A DNA stretch of 12,456 bases from JBFMEX01 sp040752215 (lineage in GTDB: Bacteria > Pseudomonadota > Alphaproteobacteria > Rhizobiales > Hyphomicrobiaceae). Below, piece by piece: positions 5,423 to 12,456 of the stretch. How positions within the stretch are numbered: the stretch's first letter is position 1; every line of letters begins with the position of its first letter. The position numbers and the translations under genes are program-made. The notes under the pieces were generated by a model, which saw only the letters and a program-made list of their open reading frames with translations, did no database searches and was not told where the DNA came from. The stretch is from positions 1 through 12,456 of the forward strand of contig JBFMEX010000098.1 of assembly GCA_040752215.1 (NCBI GenBank), given 5' to 3'.

Positions 5423-6562
5423 CTAGACCTGGGTCCCGGCGACCGTCTCGGCAACGAGCATGTCGACGACGCTGGCCAGCGCGTGCTCTCGGGCCTCGCC
5501 GATGGCCAGCCGCCGCTCGAGCTCGGCGACCTGGCGGTCGGCGCTGGTGCCGTCCCGCGCGATGGTCCTCAGGTGCGCGACCTCCGCCTCGCAACCGAGC
5601 GCGGCGGCGTCCTCGGCGACGAGCGCGATCATCTCCTCGACCAGCCCGGTGAACGGCACCAGCTCGCCCTTGCCGAAATCGAACAGCCGGTCGCCGACGC
5701 CATAGCGCTGCGCCCGCCAGCGGTTCTCCTCGATCAGGAATGCCGGATAGCTGCGCCACGACTGGTTCGAGCGCCGGAGCCGGTAGAGCATCCGGAGCAG
5801 GCAGCGGAACATCGCGGCGATGGCGAGCGCGTCCTCCATCCGCGGGGTGACGTCGGTGACCCGCATCTCGAGGGTCGGAAACCGCGCGGAGGGGCGTAGG
5901 TCCCACCAGATCTTGGTTCCGTCCTCGATGATCCCGGCGCGTACCAGCACGTCGACGGTGCGCTCGAACTCGCCATAGCTCTCGAACCTCTGCGGCAGGC
6001 CGGTGCGCGGCAGCTCGTGGAATACTGCGAGCCGATAGCTCTTGAGGCCGGTGTCGTCGCCCTCCCAGAACGGGGACGAGGTCGAGAGCATCAGCAGGTG
6101 CGGCAGGAAATAGCGCACCTGATTCATGAGATCGATGCGGAGCTCCGGGTCCTCGATCGCCACGTGCACGTGCATGCCGCAGATCGACAGCCGCCGGCCG
6201 ATGCCGCCGAAGTCCTTGGCGAGGCGCTGGTAGCGCTCCTTGTCGGTCGTCTGCAGGTGGGCCTTGCGGGCGAATGGATGGGTCGAGGCGGCGATCGGGG
6301 CGAGCCCGAACCGGCGCGCCTCGCCGGCCACCGTGCGCCGCAGCCGCGCCAGCTCGGCGCGGGCCTCGGCCGGGTTATGGCAGACCCGCGTGCCGATCTC
6401 GATCTGCGAGCGGAAGAACTCCGGCGCCACCTGTTTGCCGAGCTCCGCCTCGCAGGCGCCCATCAGCCTTTCGGGTGCCGGGGCCAGGTCGCGGGTGACG
6501 AGGTCGACGAGGTGGTACTCCTCCTCGATGCCGAAGGTGAAGCTCGGTTGGCTGACGCTCAT
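5423..6562 (-). CDS. ybdK: Carboxylate-amine ligase, YbdK/GCS2 family
   Basis: A 379-aa member of the glutamate-cysteine ligase type 2 family. E. coli YbdK, the model member, is a weak gamma-glutamyl-cysteine ligase whose physiological substrate is not settled. Motifs seen are FGIEEEY (10-16) at the N-terminus, QIEIGT (53-58), CGMHVHV (128-134), WWDLRPS (219-225), LEMRVTD (231-237) and ENRWRAQRYG (279-288), all characteristic of the ATP and metal binding core; length is normal. It is a stand-alone gene, convergent with the cyclophilin-like pair and divergent from aroG, so context gives no substrate clue. The ATG at 6562 begins the conserved MSVSQPSFTFGIEEEY start, although no clear Shine-Dalgarno is visible. 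The enzyme is cytosolic, without signal peptide or membrane segments. Confidence 0.93.
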   Translation of the reverse strand: MSVSQPSFTFGIEEEYHLVDLVTRDLAPAPERLMGACEAELGKQVAPEFFRSQIEIGTRVCHNPAEARAELARLRRTVAGEARRFGLAPIAASTHPFARKAHLQTTDKERYQRLAKDFGGIGRRLSICGMHVHVAIEDPELRIDLMNQVRYFLPHLLMLSTSSPFWEGDDTGLKSYRLAVFHELPRTGLPQRFESYGEFERTVDVLVRAGIIEDGTKIWWDLRPSARFPTLEMRVTDVTPRMEDALAIAAMFRCLLRMLYRLRRSNQSWRSYPAFLIEENRWRAQRYGVGDRLFDFGKGELVPFTGLVEEMIALVAEDAAALGCEAEVAHLRTIARDGTSADRQVAELERRLAIGEAREHALASVVDMLVAETVAGTQV

Positions 6563-6782
6563 GCGCGGAAGCTGGCACAGGCCCGCCGGCGGCGCCAGTG
6601 CGCCACGTCAAATCCCGGCCCGGAGAAGCGCAGGGGAGGCGCTGCAACCAATTGCGGGCGCATCGCTGGCCACCGCCGGCCGGATGGCCTATATGGCAAC
6701 CCGCCTGTGCTACATTACATCAATGGCTCCCGGCCGCACCTCGCCCGAGGCGCGGCACACGCGAGGCTCTGGAGACGCGACG
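6563..6782. promoter_or_regulatory. Divergent intergenic region between ybdK and aroG
   Basis: These 220 bp must contain promoters for ybdK (minus) and aroG (plus), but no convincing sigma-70-like pair was found; TACATT (6711-6716) and TATATG (6690-6695) are only loosely -10-like. Small inverted repeats occur, such as GGCGC (6591-6595) / GCGCC (6600-6604) and GCAA (6644-6647) / TTGC (6652-6655). There is no leader peptide with clustered Phe, Tyr or Trp codons, so a classical aromatic attenuator is not supported. GGAG at 6771-6774 is the aroG ribosome-binding site. Confidence 0.4.
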
Positions 6783-8192
6783 ATGGCGGCAACCTGGTCA
6801 CCCGACAGCTGGCGGTCGAAACCGATCGTGCAGGTGCCCGACTACGAGGACGAAGCGGCTCTTGCCGAGGTGCTGGGCAAGCTCGAGAAATTCCCGCCGC
6901 TCGTGTTCTACAACGAAGTCGCGCGGCTCCGGGAGAAGCTCGCCGGCGTGGCGGCAGGGCAGGGGTTCGTGTTCCAGGGCGGCGATTGCGCCGAGAGCTT
7001 CAAGGAGCACAACGCCAACAATATCGTCGACAGCTTCCGCGTCTTCTTGCAGAGCGCGGTTGTGATGACGTTCGCTGGCGATCTGCCGGTTGTGAAGATC
7101 GGGCGCATCGCCGGCCAGTTCGCCAAGCCGCGCTCGTCTCCGATCGAGCGCGTCGACGGCCGCGAGCTGCCGAGCTACCGCGGCGACATCATCAACGGCG
7201 CCGAGTTCACCGAGGACGCGCGGCGGCCCGATCCGCAGCGCATGCTGCAGGCCTACCGCCAGTCGGCGGCGACGCTCAATCTATTGCGAGCACTTATCTC
7301 GGGTGGCTATTCGAGCCTGGACAATGTTGGCCTGTGGATGCTCGACTTCGAGAAGCGCAACGCTTCTGTCGAGGCCTACGCCAGATACAGGGAGTTGGCG
7401 GGGCGTATCGCAGACTCGATCCGGTTCATGAAGACAAGCGGAATTTCCACCGACAGCAATTCTGCCGAATATCGGCGCGTAAACTTCTACACCAGCCACG
7501 AGGCGCTGCTGCTCTGCTACGAGCAGGCGCTGACGCGGCGCGACAACCTGATGGGTAGCGGCAACGTGCTCGCCACCTCGGCTCACTTCCTGTGGGTCGG
7601 CGACCGCACGCGTCAGCCGGACCACGCCCATGTCGAGTACCTGCGCGGGATCTACAATCCGATCGGCATCAAGATCGGACCGACGCTGGAGCCGGACGGG
7701 CTCTTGCGGCTGATCGACATCCTCGACGCCAGGAACGAGCCGGGCAAGCTGACGCTGATCGGCCGGTTCGGCTCCGACCGAATCGAGAAGCACCTGCCGA
7801 AGCTCGTGCGCGCGGTCGCGCGCGAGGGGCGCAAGGTGATCTGGATGTGCGATCCGATGCACGGCAACACCATCACCGCGTCGACGGGCGAGAAGACGCG
7901 CCCGCTCGGCCGCATCAAGGAGGAGGTCGAGCGCTTCTTCGACATCCACCATGCCGAAGGCACCCATGCCGGCGGCGTGCATCTCGAGATGACCGGCCAG
8001 AACGTCACCGAGTGCACCGGCGGCGCAGCGTGCATCGTCGATGCCGATCTCTCCAAGCGCTACGAGACGCTGTGCGATCCCCGCCTCAACGCCGAGCAGT
8101 CCCTGGAACTCGCTTTCCTCGTCGCCGAGCGCCTGAAGCGCCTGCGCGAGGGCCGCGGGGTGGCGGCGGCGGCGACCTCGGCGCTCGCGTGA
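6783..8192 (+). CDS. aroG: 3-deoxy-7-phosphoheptulonate synthase, class II (DAHP synthase)
   Basis: The enzyme condenses phosphoenolpyruvate and erythrose 4-phosphate to DAHP, the first step of the shikimate pathway. The 469-aa protein is of the plant/mycobacterial class II type. Hallmarks are WSPDSWRSKPI (5-15), GGDCAESF (66-73), RIAGQFAKPRS (108-118), SAHFLWVGDRTRQ (266-278), DPMHGNT (357-363) and HLEMTGQNVTECTGG (400-414). The four predicted metal ligands are all present: C69, H360, E402 and D432. The ATG at 6783 is chosen because GGAG lies 8 nt upstream and family homology begins there. An in-frame ATG at 6723 would add 20 residues of poor family likeness. nadE follows after 28 nt, so the two may share a transcript. 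Feedback control cannot be judged from the sequence. Confidence 0.97.
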   Translation: MAATWSPDSWRSKPIVQVPDYEDEAALAEVLGKLEKFPPLVFYNEVARLREKLAGVAAGQGFVFQGGDCAESFKEHNANNIVDSFRVFLQSAVVMTFAGDLPVVKIGRIAGQFAKPRSSPIERVDGRELPSYRGDIINGAEFTEDARRPDPQRMLQAYRQSAATLNLLRALISGGYSSLDNVGLWMLDFEKRNASVEAYARYRELAGRIADSIRFMKTSGISTDSNSAEYRRVNFYTSHEALLLCYEQALTRRDNLMGSGNVLATSAHFLWVGDRTRQPDHAHVEYLRGIYNPIGIKIGPTLEPDGLLRLIDILDARNEPGKLTLIGRFGSDRIEKHLPKLVRAVAREGRKVIWMCDPMHGNTITASTGEKTRPLGRIKEEVERFFDIHHAEGTHAGGVHLEMTGQNVTECTGGAACIVDADLSKRYETLCDPRLNAEQSLELAFLVAERLKRLREGRGVAAAATSALA

Positions 8193-8220
8193 GGCGCGGG
8201 CAGCTCCGGCGCTCGATCCG

Positions 8221-9945
8221 ATGAAAATCGCCCTCGCTCAGTTGAACCCGACCGTCGGCGATCTCGACGGGAATGTGGCCAAGCTCGTCGCAGCCCGCGC
8301 GGAGGCGGCGCGGCTCGGTGCCGACCTCATGCTGCTGCCGGAGCTCTTCATCACCGGCTATCCGCCGGAGGACCTGGTGCTGAAGCCGGCGTTCCAGCGC
8401 GCTGCCCGCGCGCGCGTCGAGCGGCTCGCTGCCGAGATGGGCGACGGCCCGGCGGTGATCGTCGGCACCATCTGGCCGGACGAGGGCCGGCTCTACAATG
8501 CCGTGGCGCTGCTCGACGAGGGCGCCGTGCAGGCGGTGCGCTACAAGGTCGACCTGCCGAACTACGGCGTGTTCGACGAGAAGCGCGTGTTCGAGGCGGG
8601 CCCGCTGCCGGGGCCGATTGCGGTGCGCGGCGTGCGCATCGGCGTGCCGATCTGCGAGGACATCTGGAAGGAGGAGGTGGTGGAGTGCCTCGCCGAGTGC
8701 GGGGCCGAGCTGCTGCTCGTGCCGAACGGCTCACCCTTCGACTGGAAGAAGCCGGACGTGCGCCTCAACGTTGCCGTCGCGCGCGTCACCGAGAGCGGGC
8801 TGCCGATCGCCTACCTCAACCAGATCGGCGGCCAGGACGAGCTCGTTTTCGACGGCGCCTCGTTCGTGCTCAATGCGGATCGCAGTCTCGCGGTGCAGAT
8901 GCCGGCGTGGCAGGAGTGCATCACCGTCACCGAGTGGGAGCGGATCGGCGAGGGCTGGCGCTGCCGTCCGGGGGAACGGGCGGTGCTCGCCGAGGGCGCC
9001 GCCGCCGCCTATCATGGCTGCGTGCTGGGCCTCAGCGACTACGTCGATAAGAACGGCTTTCCCGGCGTGGTGCTCGGCCTCTCGGGCGGCATCGATTCCG
9101 CGCTGGTCGCGGCAATGGCCGTCGATGCGCTCGGCGCCGGGCGCGTCCACTGCTTGATGTTGCCCTATCGCTACACGTCGAACGAGAGCCTTGCCGATGC
9201 GGCCGCGTGCGCCGAGGCCTTGGGCGTGCGCTACGACATCGTGCCGATCGCCGATCCTGTCGAGGGCTTCATGAAGGCGCTGGCGCCGATGCTCGCCGGC
9301 ACCGAGCCGGGCGTCACCGAGGAGAACATCCAGAGCCGCGCCCGCGGCACCACGCTGATGGCGATCTCGAACAAATTCGGATCGATGGTGCTGACCACCG
9401 GCAACAAGAGCGAAATGAGCGTCGGTTATGCGACGCTCTACGGCGATATGAACGGCGGCTTCAATCCGATCAAGGACCTCTACAAGATGGAGGTCTACCG
9501 GCTCGCGCGCTGGCGCAACGCTCATGTGCCGGCAGGAGGCAGGGGGCCGGCTGGCCGCGTCATTCCCGAGCGCATCCTGACCAAGGCGCCGTCGGCGGAG
9601 CTGAAGCCGAACCAGACCGACCAGGACAGCCTGCCGCCCTACGAAGTGCTGGACGACATCCTCGCCCTGCTGGTCGAGCAGGAGATGAGCCTCGCCGAGA
9701 TCGTCGCGCGCGGGCACGCGCCGGAGGTCGTGCGCAAGGTCGAGCGGCTGCTGACCATTTCCGAGTACAAGCGTCGACAGGCCGCGCCGGGGGTCAAGAT
9801 CTCGGCCCGCAACTTCGGCCGCGACCGACGTTATCCGATCACCAATCGGTTCCGCGAGGCGCTCGATCCCGCGCCGACAGCGGCGCCGCCCGGCGCCAGC
9901 CCGCGCCTCGTCGCCCCGCGCAGCGACGGCGGCGACCCGTTCTGA
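8221..9945 (+). CDS. nadE: Glutamine-dependent NAD+ synthase
   Basis: Converts deamido-NAD+ to NAD+ using ATP and ammonia released from glutamine, the last step of NAD synthesis. The 574-aa protein has two domains. An N-terminal nitrilase-type glutaminase (about 1-265) carries the triad E41 (LPELF), K109 (YKVDLPNYGVFDE) and C145 (PICEDIW). A C-terminal synthetase carries the ATP pyrophosphatase loop LSGGIDSALV (287-296), the GNKSEMSVGYATLYGDM segment (394-410) and LLTISEYKRR near the end, before an Ala/Pro-rich tail. The glutaminase domain means it does not depend on free ammonia. No strong Shine-Dalgarno is visible before the ATG, but the protein starts in register with the family (MKIALAQLNPTVGD). 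The next gene starts 10 nt after the stop, suggesting co-transcription. Confidence 0.97.
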   Translation: MKIALAQLNPTVGDLDGNVAKLVAARAEAARLGADLMLLPELFITGYPPEDLVLKPAFQRAARARVERLAAEMGDGPAVIVGTIWPDEGRLYNAVALLDEGAVQAVRYKVDLPNYGVFDEKRVFEAGPLPGPIAVRGVRIGVPICEDIWKEEVVECLAECGAELLLVPNGSPFDWKKPDVRLNVAVARVTESGLPIAYLNQIGGQDELVFDGASFVLNADRSLAVQMPAWQECITVTEWERIGEGWRCRPGERAVLAEGAAAAYHGCVLGLSDYVDKNGFPGVVLGLSGGIDSALVAAMAVDALGAGRVHCLMLPYRYTSNESLADAAACAEALGVRYDIVPIADPVEGFMKALAPMLAGTEPGVTEENIQSRARGTTLMAISNKFGSMVLTTGNKSEMSVGYATLYGDMNGGFNPIKDLYKMEVYRLARWRNAHVPAGGRGPAGRVIPERILTKAPSAELKPNQTDQDSLPPYEVLDDILALLVEQEMSLAEIVARGHAPEVVRKVERLLTISEYKRRQAAPGVKISARNFGRDRRYPITNRFREALDPAPTAAPPGASPRLVAPRSDGGDPF

Positions 9946-9955
9946 GCGAGGCCCG

Positions 9956-10822
9956 ATGCCCGTCTCCGTCGATCGCTGTTTCGATCTGCTGGTGGATGAT
10001 CTGACGCCGAGCGCCGCCGACCAGTGCTGCGCCGAAGCCCGCCTCGCACCGCTCGCCGATGCTCTCGCGCACCGCTACGCACCCGTGCGCCTCGAGCCGA
10101 TCGGCTCGCTCGGCCACGGCACGTCGCTGCCCGGCCACACCGTCCTCGACGCACTCGTGGTCCTGCCGGCCGATCGGTTGAAGATCGATTCCGTCGCAAT
10201 GCTGCGGGCCATCGCCGCCGAGCTGCGCGAGCGCCTGCCGACTGTGGGTGTGGCGATCTCACCGCCCGCGGTCGTCGTCCACCGCACTGCCGGCGCCGCC
10301 GACGCCTGCGCGCTCATACCCGCCGAGCCGACCGGCCGCAGCGTTCACGGCGCGGTCGTCTACCATATCCCCGATCGCGCCGGCGGCTGGATGCGATCCG
10401 GTCCCCAGGCGTACCGGGACTGGGTCGATGCGGAGGATCGCCGTCTCGATGGCCGCCTGAAGCCGCTGGTTCGCATCCTCAAGGCATGGTCGCACGCCGA
10501 CGCAACCGGCCTCCGCTCGCTGTGGATCGAGCTGCGCACCACGCAATGGGCGAGCGAGCAGGCCGTGATCCGCTATCCTGTGGCGGTGTCGGGCGTGCTG
10601 CGCCACATGCTCGCGTATGCCCACGCCATGCCCGATCCGCTCGACGCGGGGGCGCCGATCGAGGCCTGCGCGCTGGCCGACCACACCGCCGCCTTCGCAG
10701 CGGTCGCAGGCGCGGCGGATCGCGCGGCCGCGGCGGTCGCCGACGAATCCGCTGGCGATTTGAACGCGGCGCTCGCTCATTGGCGGCGCGCATTCGACGG
10801 ACATTTTCCGCGCTTCGGCTGA
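9956..10822 (+). CDS. CD-NTase/OAS-like nucleotidyltransferase-fold protein, probably catalytically degenerate
   Basis: A 288-aa protein resembling the cGAS/DncV-like (CD-NTase, SMODS-type) nucleotidyltransferases along its whole length. IGSLGHGTSLPGH (49-61) matches the GSxxxGT motif of the Pol-beta palm. PAVVVHR (104-110) and LIPAEP (120-125) match the third palm strand. YHIPDRAGGW (136-145), GRLKPLVRILKAW (166-178) and LRSLWIEL (186-193) are the helical-domain signatures. GDLNAALAHWRRAF then FP (267-285) is the usual C-terminus. The catalytic carboxylates are mostly lost: the DxD motif reads V63-L64-D65, and the third aspartate, three residues before P122, is A119. Second-messenger synthesis is therefore unlikely; a binding or regulatory role is inference. 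There is no adjacent CBASS effector or Cap2/Cap3 gene; the neighbours are nadE (10 nt upstream) and gltX. GAGG at 9948-9951 is a possible ribosome-binding site. Fold assignment is by eye. Confidence 0.72.
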   Translation: MPVSVDRCFDLLVDDLTPSAADQCCAEARLAPLADALAHRYAPVRLEPIGSLGHGTSLPGHTVLDALVVLPADRLKIDSVAMLRAIAAELRERLPTVGVAISPPAVVVHRTAGAADACALIPAEPTGRSVHGAVVYHIPDRAGGWMRSGPQAYRDWVDAEDRRLDGRLKPLVRILKAWSHADATGLRSLWIELRTTQWASEQAVIRYPVAVSGVLRHMLAYAHAMPDPLDAGAPIEACALADHTAAFAAVAGAADRAAAAVADESAGDLNAALAHWRRAFDGHFPRFG

Positions 10823-10914
10823 GCCATGAAATCTGCTAACCGGCAGCCAGAGGCCCGCGTGATCACCGCGCGGCGCCGGCCGGCGAAGCCGACATCCACC
10901 CGGAGCGCACCCGC
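10823..10914. other. Short gap before gltX
   Basis: These 92 bp hold no gene. GCCGGCCGGC (10876-10885) is a simple palindrome of the kind expected by chance at this GC content. GGAG at 10902-10905, 9 nt before the gltX ATG, is the ribosome-binding site. No terminator is evident, so gltX could be read through from nadE. Confidence 0.5.
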
Positions 10915-12282
10915 ATGACCGTCACTGTCCGCTTCGCGCCGAGCCCGACCGGCCTCCTGCACGTCGGCAACATCCGCACCGCGATCCTCAACTGGCTGTT
11001 CGCGCGCCGCTCGCACGGGTGCTTCATCCTGCGCCTCGACGACACCGACGCCGAGCGCTCCAAGGAGGAGTTCGCCGCCGCGATCCGCGAGGATCTGCTG
11101 TGGCTCGGCCTCGTGTGGGACCGGGAGGAGCGCCAGTCCGACCGGTTCGAGCGCTACCGGCAGGTCGCGCAGGCGCTGGTCGCCGCCGGCCGGCTCTATC
11201 CCTGCTACGAGAGCGAGGACGAGCTCGACCGCAAGCGCAAGCGCCAGCTCGGGCGGGGCTTGCCGCCGATCTACGATCGCGCCGGGCTGAGGCTGACTTC
11301 CGAGGAACGCCGGCGGCTCGAGGCCGAGGGCCGCGCCCCCCATTGGCGCTTCCGCCTCGACAACTCGGAGCCCGGGAGCGACACCCCGTTGCCGACGATC
11401 GTCAGTTGGAACGATGCCATCCGGGGCGACCAGACCGTCGATGTCGGCTCGCTGTCGGACCCGGTGCTGATCCGCGCCGACGGCACGTACCTCTATACGT
11501 TCACCAGTGTGGTCGACGACATCGATCTCGCCGTCACGCACGTCATCCGCGGCGAGGACCATGTCACCAACACGGGCGTGCAGATCCAGCTGTTCGAGGC
11601 GCTCGGCGGCGAGGCGCCGGTGTTCGCCCATCACAGCCTATTGGTCGGCGCCGATGGCGAGGCGCTGTCGAAGCGTCTCGGCGCCTTGTCGATCGCGAGC
11701 CTGCGGGAGAAGGGCTTCGAGCCGATGGCGGTGGCGAGCCACGCGGCTCTCGTCGGCACCTCTGAGCCGATCGAGCCGCATCAGCGGTTGGACGAGCTGG
11801 TCGGCCTGTTCGCGCTCGACAAGATTTCGACCGCCGCTGCTCGCTTCGACGTCGCCGAGCTCGAGAGCCTCAACGCCAAGCTCCTGCACGCGCTGCCCTA
11901 TTCGGCGGTCGCGCATCGTCTGGAGCCGATGGGGATCACGGGCGGCGAGGCATTCTGGTCGGCGGTCAGGGGCAATCTGGCGGTGCTCGCCGACGCGCGG
12001 CAATGGTGGGCTGTCGTCGCCGGCGACATCGCGCCCGTGATCGAGGACCGCGCTCTGACCGACAGGGCTGCCCAGCTGCTGCCGCCGGAGCCCTGGGACG
12101 CGGCGACCTGGGGCGTGTGGACGGATGCGGTCAAGCAGGCGACGGGGGCCAAGGGCAAGGCACTGTTCCACCCGCTGCGGCTCGCGCTCACCGGGTGTGA
12201 AGCCGGCCCCGAGCTCAAAACGCTGCTGCCCCTGATCGGCCGCGCGCGCGCCCTCGCCCGGCTGCGATCACCTGGCCCTTGA
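10915..12282 (+). CDS. gltX: Glutamate--tRNA ligase (GluRS, likely the second alphaproteobacterial type)
   Basis: Class I aminoacyl-tRNA synthetase that attaches glutamate to tRNA(Glu), and possibly tRNA(Gln) where GatCAB amidation is used. The 455-aa protein has FAPSPTGLLHVGN (7-19) carrying the HIGH-type motif HVGN, LRLDDTD (39-45), YTFTSVVDD (194-202), HVIRGEDHVTNT (209-220) and the KMSKS-type LSKRLG (251-256). Many alphaproteobacteria have two GluRS genes. LSKRLGALSI followed by LREKGFEPMAVASHAALVGT (in two parts, 251-282) resembles the GltX form distinct from the canonical LSKRHGA type, which would make this the second copy; that is from memory. The C-terminal anticodon-binding region looks complete, ending ARALARLRSPGP. 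Whether it charges tRNA(Glu), tRNA(Gln) or both cannot be told here. Confidence 0.95.
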   Translation: MTVTVRFAPSPTGLLHVGNIRTAILNWLFARRSHGCFILRLDDTDAERSKEEFAAAIREDLLWLGLVWDREERQSDRFERYRQVAQALVAAGRLYPCYESEDELDRKRKRQLGRGLPPIYDRAGLRLTSEERRRLEAEGRAPHWRFRLDNSEPGSDTPLPTIVSWNDAIRGDQTVDVGSLSDPVLIRADGTYLYTFTSVVDDIDLAVTHVIRGEDHVTNTGVQIQLFEALGGEAPVFAHHSLLVGADGEALSKRLGALSIASLREKGFEPMAVASHAALVGTSEPIEPHQRLDELVGLFALDKISTAAARFDVAELESLNAKLLHALPYSAVAHRLEPMGITGGEAFWSAVRGNLAVLADARQWWAVVAGDIAPVIEDRALTDRAAQLLPPEPWDAATWGVWTDAVKQATGAKGKALFHPLRLALTGCEAGPELKTLLPLIGRARALARLRSPGP

Positions 12283-12456
12283 CGCTCCTGCTCTGCAGTC
12301 CACACCGCCTGCGCCACCGCGCCACCCCTCATGCAGGGCTGTCGCATGCGGCCGAAATCTGCCGCTCCTCGCTTGCGGGGAGAGGGGACGCCGATCGCCT
12401 CATGCGACAGACCAGCCCCTCGCGGGGGAAGTCCGGGGGGAGGGCTGATTGGCTGG
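12283..12456. other. Non-coding right edge
   Basis: After the gltX stop there is no recognisable gene. The stretch is rich in inverted repeats: CCCT (12326-12329) / AGGG (12335-12338), the nested structure at 12339-12410, and C- and G-runs at 12415-12448. No U-tract terminator for gltX was found. The last bases continue out of the window. Confidence 0.45.
12339..12410. repeat. Nested inverted repeat downstream of gltX
   Basis: A perfect 10-bp inverted repeat, CTGTCGCATG (12339-12348) and CATGCGACAG (12401-12410), encloses a second stem-loop, CTCCTCG (12365-12371) / CGGGGAG (12376-12382). The inner hairpin is followed by AGGGGAC and resembles the stem-loop at 84-106. The 72-bp unit looks like a palindromic dispersed element, a REP pair or a small MITE-like unit. 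No flanking target duplication was identified. Confidence 0.55.

Noticed and set aside
6240..6782. N-terminal extension of aroG, or the alternative ATG at 6723
   Set aside because: The upstream frame is antisense to ybdK then non-coding. The ATG at 6783 has GGAG at a good distance, and class II DAHP synthase homology begins there.
6563..6782. Aromatic amino acid attenuator or riboswitch before aroG
   Set aside because: No leader peptide with clustered Phe/Tyr/Trp codons, no terminator/antiterminator pair, and no recognised aptamer.
6017..7558. Plus-strand open frame spanning antisense of ybdK and part of aroG in another frame
   Set aside because: Runs through two well-supported genes and has no recognisable domain.
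8731..9717. Minus-strand open frame inside nadE
   Set aside because: Shadow of NAD+ synthase; His/Arg/Ala-rich, without motifs.
9956..10822. An active CBASS antiphage operon
   Set aside because: The NTase-like protein lacks two of three catalytic aspartates, and no effector (phospholipase, nuclease, TIR or membrane protein), Cap2/Cap3 or HORMA/TRIP13 gene is beside it; the neighbours are nadE and gltX.
10777..11634. Minus-strand open frame opposite gltX
   Set aside because: Antisense of the GluRS catalytic domain and without recognisable features.
1..12456. tRNA, rRNA or CRISPR array
   Set aside because: No cloverleaf with a GTTCGAATC-like T-loop and CCA-end acceptor stem, no rRNA-like sequence, and no regularly spaced direct repeats were seen in any intergenic stretch.

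Overview
The window is GC-rich chromosomal DNA with G/C-dominated third codon positions, dense coding and short gaps. A class II (plant-type) DAHP synthase, a glutamine-dependent NAD+ synthase, a GluRS with an LSKRLG-type signature, a NodF/NodE-like ACP and ketosynthase pair, and a palindrome of the TTCCCGCGAAGGCGGG type all point to an alphaproteobacterium, probably of the Hyphomicrobiales/Rhodospirillales kind. The genus cannot be told from the sequence alone. No mobile element, CRISPR array, rRNA or tRNA was found.

Layout. (1) 118-2267, minus strand: a long-chain acyl-CoA synthetase followed by a MerR-type regulator, overlapping by ATGA. (2) 2268-2778: a 511-bp non-coding divergent region holding one operator-like dyad and a run of stem-loops, including a 13-bp stem. 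(3) 2779-4375, plus strand: a specialised acyl carrier protein and a FabF/NodE-type ketosynthase, separated by a strong terminator-like hairpin. (4) 4431-5286, plus strand: two tandem paralogues of the small cyclophilin-like (TM1367-like) family. (5) 5287-5422: a convergent gap with a REP-like palindrome and a duplicated copy of the upstream gene's last 26 bp. (6) 5423-6562, minus strand: a YbdK-type carboxylate-amine ligase. (7) 6783-12282, plus strand: aroG, nadE, a nucleotidyltransferase-fold protein and gltX. The ends of the window (1-117 and 12283-12456) are non-coding and palindrome-rich.

How the genes fit together. The left half has a fatty-acyl theme: acyl activation to CoA with its own MerR regulator, and a divergent ACP/ketosynthase pair able to extend acyl chains. 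The right half is housekeeping: aromatic amino acid entry, NAD+ synthesis and tRNA charging. The standout is the 288-aa protein at 9956-10822, set between nadE and gltX. It has the full-length architecture of a cGAS/DncV-like (CD-NTase) or OAS-like nucleotidyltransferase, but two of the three expected catalytic aspartates are replaced (V63 and A119), and no CBASS effector lies beside it. It is best read as a candidate catalytically dead nucleotidyltransferase in a metabolic setting.
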